NCBI GenBank assembly: GCA_964030785.1
Contig: OZ034978.1
Span: forward strand, 5,852,001 to 5,916,000
Direction: 5' to 3'
DNA length: 64,000 nucleotides
DNA from: Siderastrea siderea
Lineage: Eukaryota > Cnidaria > Anthozoa > Scleractinia > Rhizangiidae
Shown here piece after piece: positions 36,201 through 42,200 of the stretch (positions are counted from its first letter, which is position 1; each line of letters begins with the position of its first letter). A program made the translations under genes and the position numbers. A model generated the notes under the pieces. It saw only the letters and a list, made by a program, of their open reading frames with translations, made no database searches and was not told the DNA's origin.

Positions 36201-39200
36201 AGGTTTCCGATTGAGTTCCACAAAAACTAATTCACGTTTTGCTTTGGTTCTGCTTGACTAGTTTCTGCCATTAGTTAAACACGCTAGTGTCCACAAGTTT
36301 AACTACTAATAAAATAAGACATAAAACTAAACCAAGATTTCCTAATGCTATTAATTTGGCATGTTAATTTGCTTCAAGTTCTGGTTGTTTTATTTTCTTG
36401 TTTGAGTCTGTTTAACAATGTAATTGGCCAAACTAATTACTTTCAATCGGTGTTGGCTTGACGACACTTAACTGAAAGCCACTATAAAGGTACAATGTGA
36501 GACCAAAACCAACCAAGACTTGATTTTAAACGTTTTCCTATACTTGATGCTAGTTACCCGTTTTTTTTTTTTTGCAGTTGTGATTTGGTCATTACATAGT
36601 TAACACTAGTTGAAATTGCCCAGTGAGTGATTTCTTCGGTTTTTTGTATGACACTATTTAAATCACTCTAAATGTGTCACACTCAAGAGAATATTTTCCA
36701 CAGCCTCAAAGGATACAAATAGTGATCATGAACACCAAATTTCATTGAGGCAGGGTTTGACTCTGCAAGCTAAGGAGTTAAAGGATTAACTTTCAAACTA
36801 ATTTGTGTCAATGTTAATTTATTGTTGATGTTGACTGTAAGAAATTTGTGGCATATTTGTACTGGTTCTGCATGTCTTGAAGTTATTCAAACGGTACTTC
36901 TGAAGTGGAGTTGAATGATATTATTATTTTTATATTTTAATCATGAAAGTTGAAACATACCTCTTGCCATCGTGGGTTTGGATCAGTCAAACAAATGGTC
37001 CACAGATCATCCAGTCTGCAACAGACATTTTAATTATTTTCTTAGAAACTTATTCACTTGTATTTGGAATAAGAAGTTCACTATACCTTTTGTTACCATC
37101 ATAGCCAGCAAAAATCCACAAGTTGTTCTTGTAGATTGCAGCTCCATGAGCAGATCTTGCTGGAGGTAATCTATATTTAAAACAACAAGTAAAAAGTTTT
37201 ATTATCAATTCAGATGTTTACTCAAGTGTGTGAGCATGTATTAATTTACACTTAAAATAAGTATTTAGTGTACTTTACAGTTGTTACTGAATACTGAAAT
37301 TTGATCAAGACTAAATAGAGCAGACTGAGATCCATAACTATTTTCAAATGAGTCTCGGCAACTCTGCAGTCTCGAATTTACCAAAGCCACACCCCAAAAA
37401 TTTCAATTGAACTTCATGCCAATATGCAATCGTTTGGTTGTTTCTATACTAAGGGAGTTATAATTTATTAGTAAGTACACAGCTTGCTGAGTCATCAGAA
37501 CATCATCAGAACAATACATCATCAGTTGATACCTTCCCTCCATGCGCCACTCAGTCCACTGTCCAGTGCTAAACTTGTACTCAAACAAGTCATTCTTATT
37601 TTGAAGGTTGGAGTTGGAGTAAAGATCACCTGTGTGATAAATATAACAGGAACTGGCAGTCAGAATTTAACTTCAGTTGAGCCTTTCTACAAGGGCCAAC
37701 CTTTCCTCGACAGTCACCAGCTGTAGTTTGACCTCTGGATGGTAAATGTCCTGCACCCTCCCCCAGGCAGGAATTCCAGTTTTCAAATGATGGGGAGGTA
37801 CAAATAATTTTGGGGGGTTTAAAATTCACGATTTTTGGATTTTCTTTGGGTAAGAAACTTTTTTTGGGTAGTTTGGTTTTAGTAGAAAGGTTGTTGGGTA
37901 CTAAAAGAGGGGGAAGATTTGGGTTAAAAAACGATTGTCACTGCTCATAGGAATGACTGCTAGATTTAATTTAAAAAGCAAACATGACCATGCAAAAAGT
38001 ACTGTTGTTCTTTGATATTAACATTTAACCCTTTGACTCCTGGTACTGGCCAAAGTAAAATTTCAAGAAAAATTCCAAATCATGCAAAACAAATAGTATC
38101 ATGCAAAAGGACTGTGAAAGAGATTTCATTTGAATGGTCACACCATAGGATTTCTTCCACAGGCTGAAAAGTTAAAACAAGATTACATATCTCCATAATT
38201 GGCTCTGGGAGTGAAAGGGTTCATCATTAATTATTAATCCCTCCTGGGTATTTGTAAAATCTCCATAATTGGCTCTGGGAGTGACAGGGTTAATAATCCC
38301 TCATGGGTATTTGCAAGGCCCCAAATTCAGCATGGGATTTTTTTGGGTTTTATTTTGGTTCAAGGGATTTTCTTGGGTTTTGCTTCAAGCCTGAGGGATT
38401 TACATGTACCTCCCCATCACTTGAAATTGGGGGTATTCCCCACAGCACCCTCCCTTGGCAGCCTCTATCTTTTTCTTCACCGTTACTGTGCACTGTCACA
38501 CATTTTTCCTCCCTCCTGCTTTCAGTCATCTTGAGCACAAACATCGTTATCTCCCCAGTTCCAGGTTACTGTCTATTCTCTTGGCTTCCTCCCCTTTCCT
38601 GTTAGTACCACCCCTTGTGCCACGCCCAAATCTTCATGTCGTGGCCACGAAGGTAATAATAAGGTCTCAGGAGAAAAAGAGTGCATTTAAGTGGCAATTT
38701 TGCTTGAAAATTAAAAATGCTCAAAATTGCCAAATTTTTGCATATAGTTACAGGCTTTTTGAGTGCATTAAATGTTGATCTGTTTTTTTCTCACCTGAAA
38801 GGCTAATTTTGAAGAATCACGATGATGCTTTTTCCTAGCGAAACATACATTACATGTACATGTATTTCTTTTATTTGCAAATGGTAAACAAAAGCAAATT
38901 GATCAACTACGCATCTGAATTTTTGTCTTGTAATTTTAGGCAACATATTAACAAAAAAAAATTGGAAAAATTGGCAAGCACTTATTAAAAAGCTGGAGGC
39001 ATAATTTGCTACTTTTCTTGTGATTTTCAATCTTGAACTTTACTGAATGTAATGTTGAATCAGTCAAATTATTTTATAATTGGCAGCAAAGAGCTGCAAT
39101 CAGGGTGATTAAGCAGGCAAAGGGCCAGCTGCAGGACAAAGAAACATGGCATTTCGTTAGATGGTGGCACTTTCTAGTGGCCTTAAAAAGGCACAGCACA

Positions 39201-42200
39201 AACTAGCTAATACAAAATAAAGCAATAAGCCACAGTCTCGGACAATAATTCTTGGGACATTTGACACCTCTGAGAATAGTACCCCTTCCCCCGTTCAATG
39301 TTGTACAAACCGCTGGCTTTTTGGACAGAAAATAGCACATTTTTCTAGTCTTTTCAACATTGCAAAGGGGGGAAGTGGGAGAAGTCGGCAAGGTGTCCCA
39401 AGATTATTGACCGACCCTGTATAACGTTAAAAAGGCGTCTAAAATGTCACGTCATCATAGGAACGGACCTTAAAATGTCTGTAAGTTTCTAGTGGTGGAA
39501 GTTTGTAATAAGCTGTGTATTTGCAGTCTTTTATTGTAAATTCTTTTTAACTTTTTTTAGACTGGGCCCTTGAAAAAATGGGAAAACGTTGGGGTGCACT
39601 TAATGTAATTATGGATGCTTAGTAAACTTTGACAGCACGCCGAAGTTTCCATATGTACATAATTGCTGTACGACAGTCTGTATTTACTCCATACTGTCAG
39701 TGGTTATGTTTCTCAGTCAACTGCCTTGATTGCGCGAGTCTAGGAAGTGAACTGGTGCTGCAATACGAAATTGTAGGTTTCATTTTTAACTCGAAACCAC
39801 CATAAGACAATGAAAATGGATGCAGTTGCGAACACTTTGCAGGCACAAAGAGGGGGGAACTCTCTTCTCAGTAGAAGAGTCGTCTGAAGTGTTTACGTCA
39901 GATGGTGAACAGTCACAGTACAGTAAATATTGTACCCTGTCCCCGCTGCTTTAGTGAGTTCATTACTGCACCGTCCTAAAGCAGGTGAAATGACGCTCTT
40001 AAACTTGTCTATAAAATTCCCTGTTATCACTTATCACACAGTCTCGGACAATAATTCTTGGGACATTTGACACCTCTGAGGACGGTACCCCTTCCCCCGT
40101 TCAATGTTGTACAAACCGCTGGCTTTTCGGACACAAAATAGCACATTTTCTAGTCTTTTCAAAATTGCAAAGGGGGGGAAGGGGGAGAAGTCGGTAAGGT
40201 GTCCCAAGATTATTGACCGACCCTGCAGTTCCAAATTGTCTTCAGCCTACTTATTAAAGCGAGGCTAGGTGAACATCCTTTCATATGAAAATTGGTTTTA
40301 TTTACATGTAGATGTGTATTGAAACTAATTTTCATTATGAAAGGTTGCGCACTCGGCCTTGCTTTAAAAGGGAGGCTAATCTGAGCAATTTGGAAATGGC
40401 CAGTATTTTGGATTATTGCCTATTGAAAAAGCTGGTTGCACTAGTTAATGATAGTATTTTATGCAGTTTCCACTGATGGGTCAAAAGAACAATATTATTA
40501 ACCATTCACTATTCACTGTACCAGTGAAGCCACCAAACACAAGCATGTTGTTTCCAAAGATCACAGCTGAGTGATGATAGCGGGGAGCGGGAGGTGCTCC
40601 TTTGGTCACAGCTCTGTGAAGAACAAAACATGAATGTTAGCTGAAGTGTTAATTAGCATCAGGGTTCTAATGTTCCAGTAAGGCCGCAAAAAAAAAAAAA
40701 GAAAAAAAGAAATGACTGCTGAGAAACATCTACTTAGCAAAAATTGGCATAATGCTGTACTCAGATAAAATTGTCCAGTAAATCATGAAGCAAATTCTGA
40801 AATAGAGAGCTAAGTACGCACCCTATCAAGAAGCTTCCTTTGAATCTGGGGGAAGGTGGAGGGGGTGGGGGAATCCCAAATAAAAGCAATGGGGTTATCG
40901 ACTAAAAAAAATTGAAAGTAGATTAAACCCCCAAACAATTTAGAAGGAAAACAAGGGGTACAGAGAGTGAATAATGTTTCGATGTCTTCCTGACATCATT
41001 GCCAAGTTCAAAAGTCCATTTAGCTGATAAAATCACACACAAATATTCTAGGCAATCGTTGACATTAATTGCATGTGAATACAAGATCAAAATCGTGGCT
41101 ATTGTTCAAAGTCAATAGTTTTGCAGAGGGTGAGTCTGATTGAGTGTTTAGTGCCATTTTAAGTTTCTAACAAAAAAAATTTCATAGATCAAGAAGTCTG
41201 GATCCAGTTTTCTTGCATTTTTTCCGAATCAAGAATTTCTCACCAGGGTTTTCAAGAATAATAAAGCTGGCGGAAGTCTTGGACTGTGGAATTCCAAAGA
41301 CATGGGGATAAAGAATTTGGAATTTTCAATGGCAAGGCAGTTAAGTGGTGGGTTAAAAGACATGATGGAGCCCATGGTAGCTGGTAAGGATATTTTCTAG
41401 AATCATCTGTTGTCATTTTTAGATTGAAACACCCTAACTGGTATCAAACCAGGAAATATCATAAATTGACCCCTCAAATGTATACATGTACATTCGAGTA
41501 GTTTTAACATACACCTTTGTCATTTATAACAGAGTTACCCTCCCCAAGAACTAGAAGTAGGGATTACTTGAGGAAGGCAACTAATTGAGAATTCATTCAT
41601 GAGTAGGAATATGAGGAATGATCTATAGACTGTACTACAGACAGAGGGGGGAAGAAATTGTAAAACAAACAAAAAACATAGAGACAAACGAGCAAAACAA
41701 ACCTGCTCCATGAATTGTCTTTGATGTCAAATCTCAGCATGTCATTCAACATTCTCTTTCTGTAAATGCAGCAACCAAATACTTACAGTCAATCTACATT
41801 GTAATTCGAACCATTTCAATTTTGAACACTGGTTAGGAGATTCAGAATTCCCATGGGAACCTTGTTGATTTATCGAAGATAAATAGTTATGAAATATCAT
41901 TTTTCTATAAAATATGAGGTATTTAAGAAATACCAGGTTTTTTTAACTGAATGGTGATAGTATTTTGCAGTTAATTCGTGCCTTTCTGATGCAAAATTTT
42001 GAACATTCCATTTAATTCTTGGAATTTACAAAGAGGAATTTTGGATGTTCATTTCAAATTTGCAAATGCTGTTCCTGCGTGACATAGATTGACTGTAAAC
42101 ACTCACTGTAGTAGGCAATGAAAGCTCCAATTTGTGTTAAGCATTCAGAAATGTATAAATTTTACCAAGCAGCAGTGATCCATATCTAGAAACTGTTAAG

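Noticed and set aside
38303..38778. Two overlapping plus-strand frames of about 100 codons
   Set aside because: They run through the arm of a foldback element in an LZTR1 intron and have low-complexity content.
39232..40226. Two near-identical 190-bp direct repeats about 800 bp apart, possibly LTRs
   Set aside because: Each has its own inverted ends and there is no retroelement coding sequence, primer site or TG/CA border between them.
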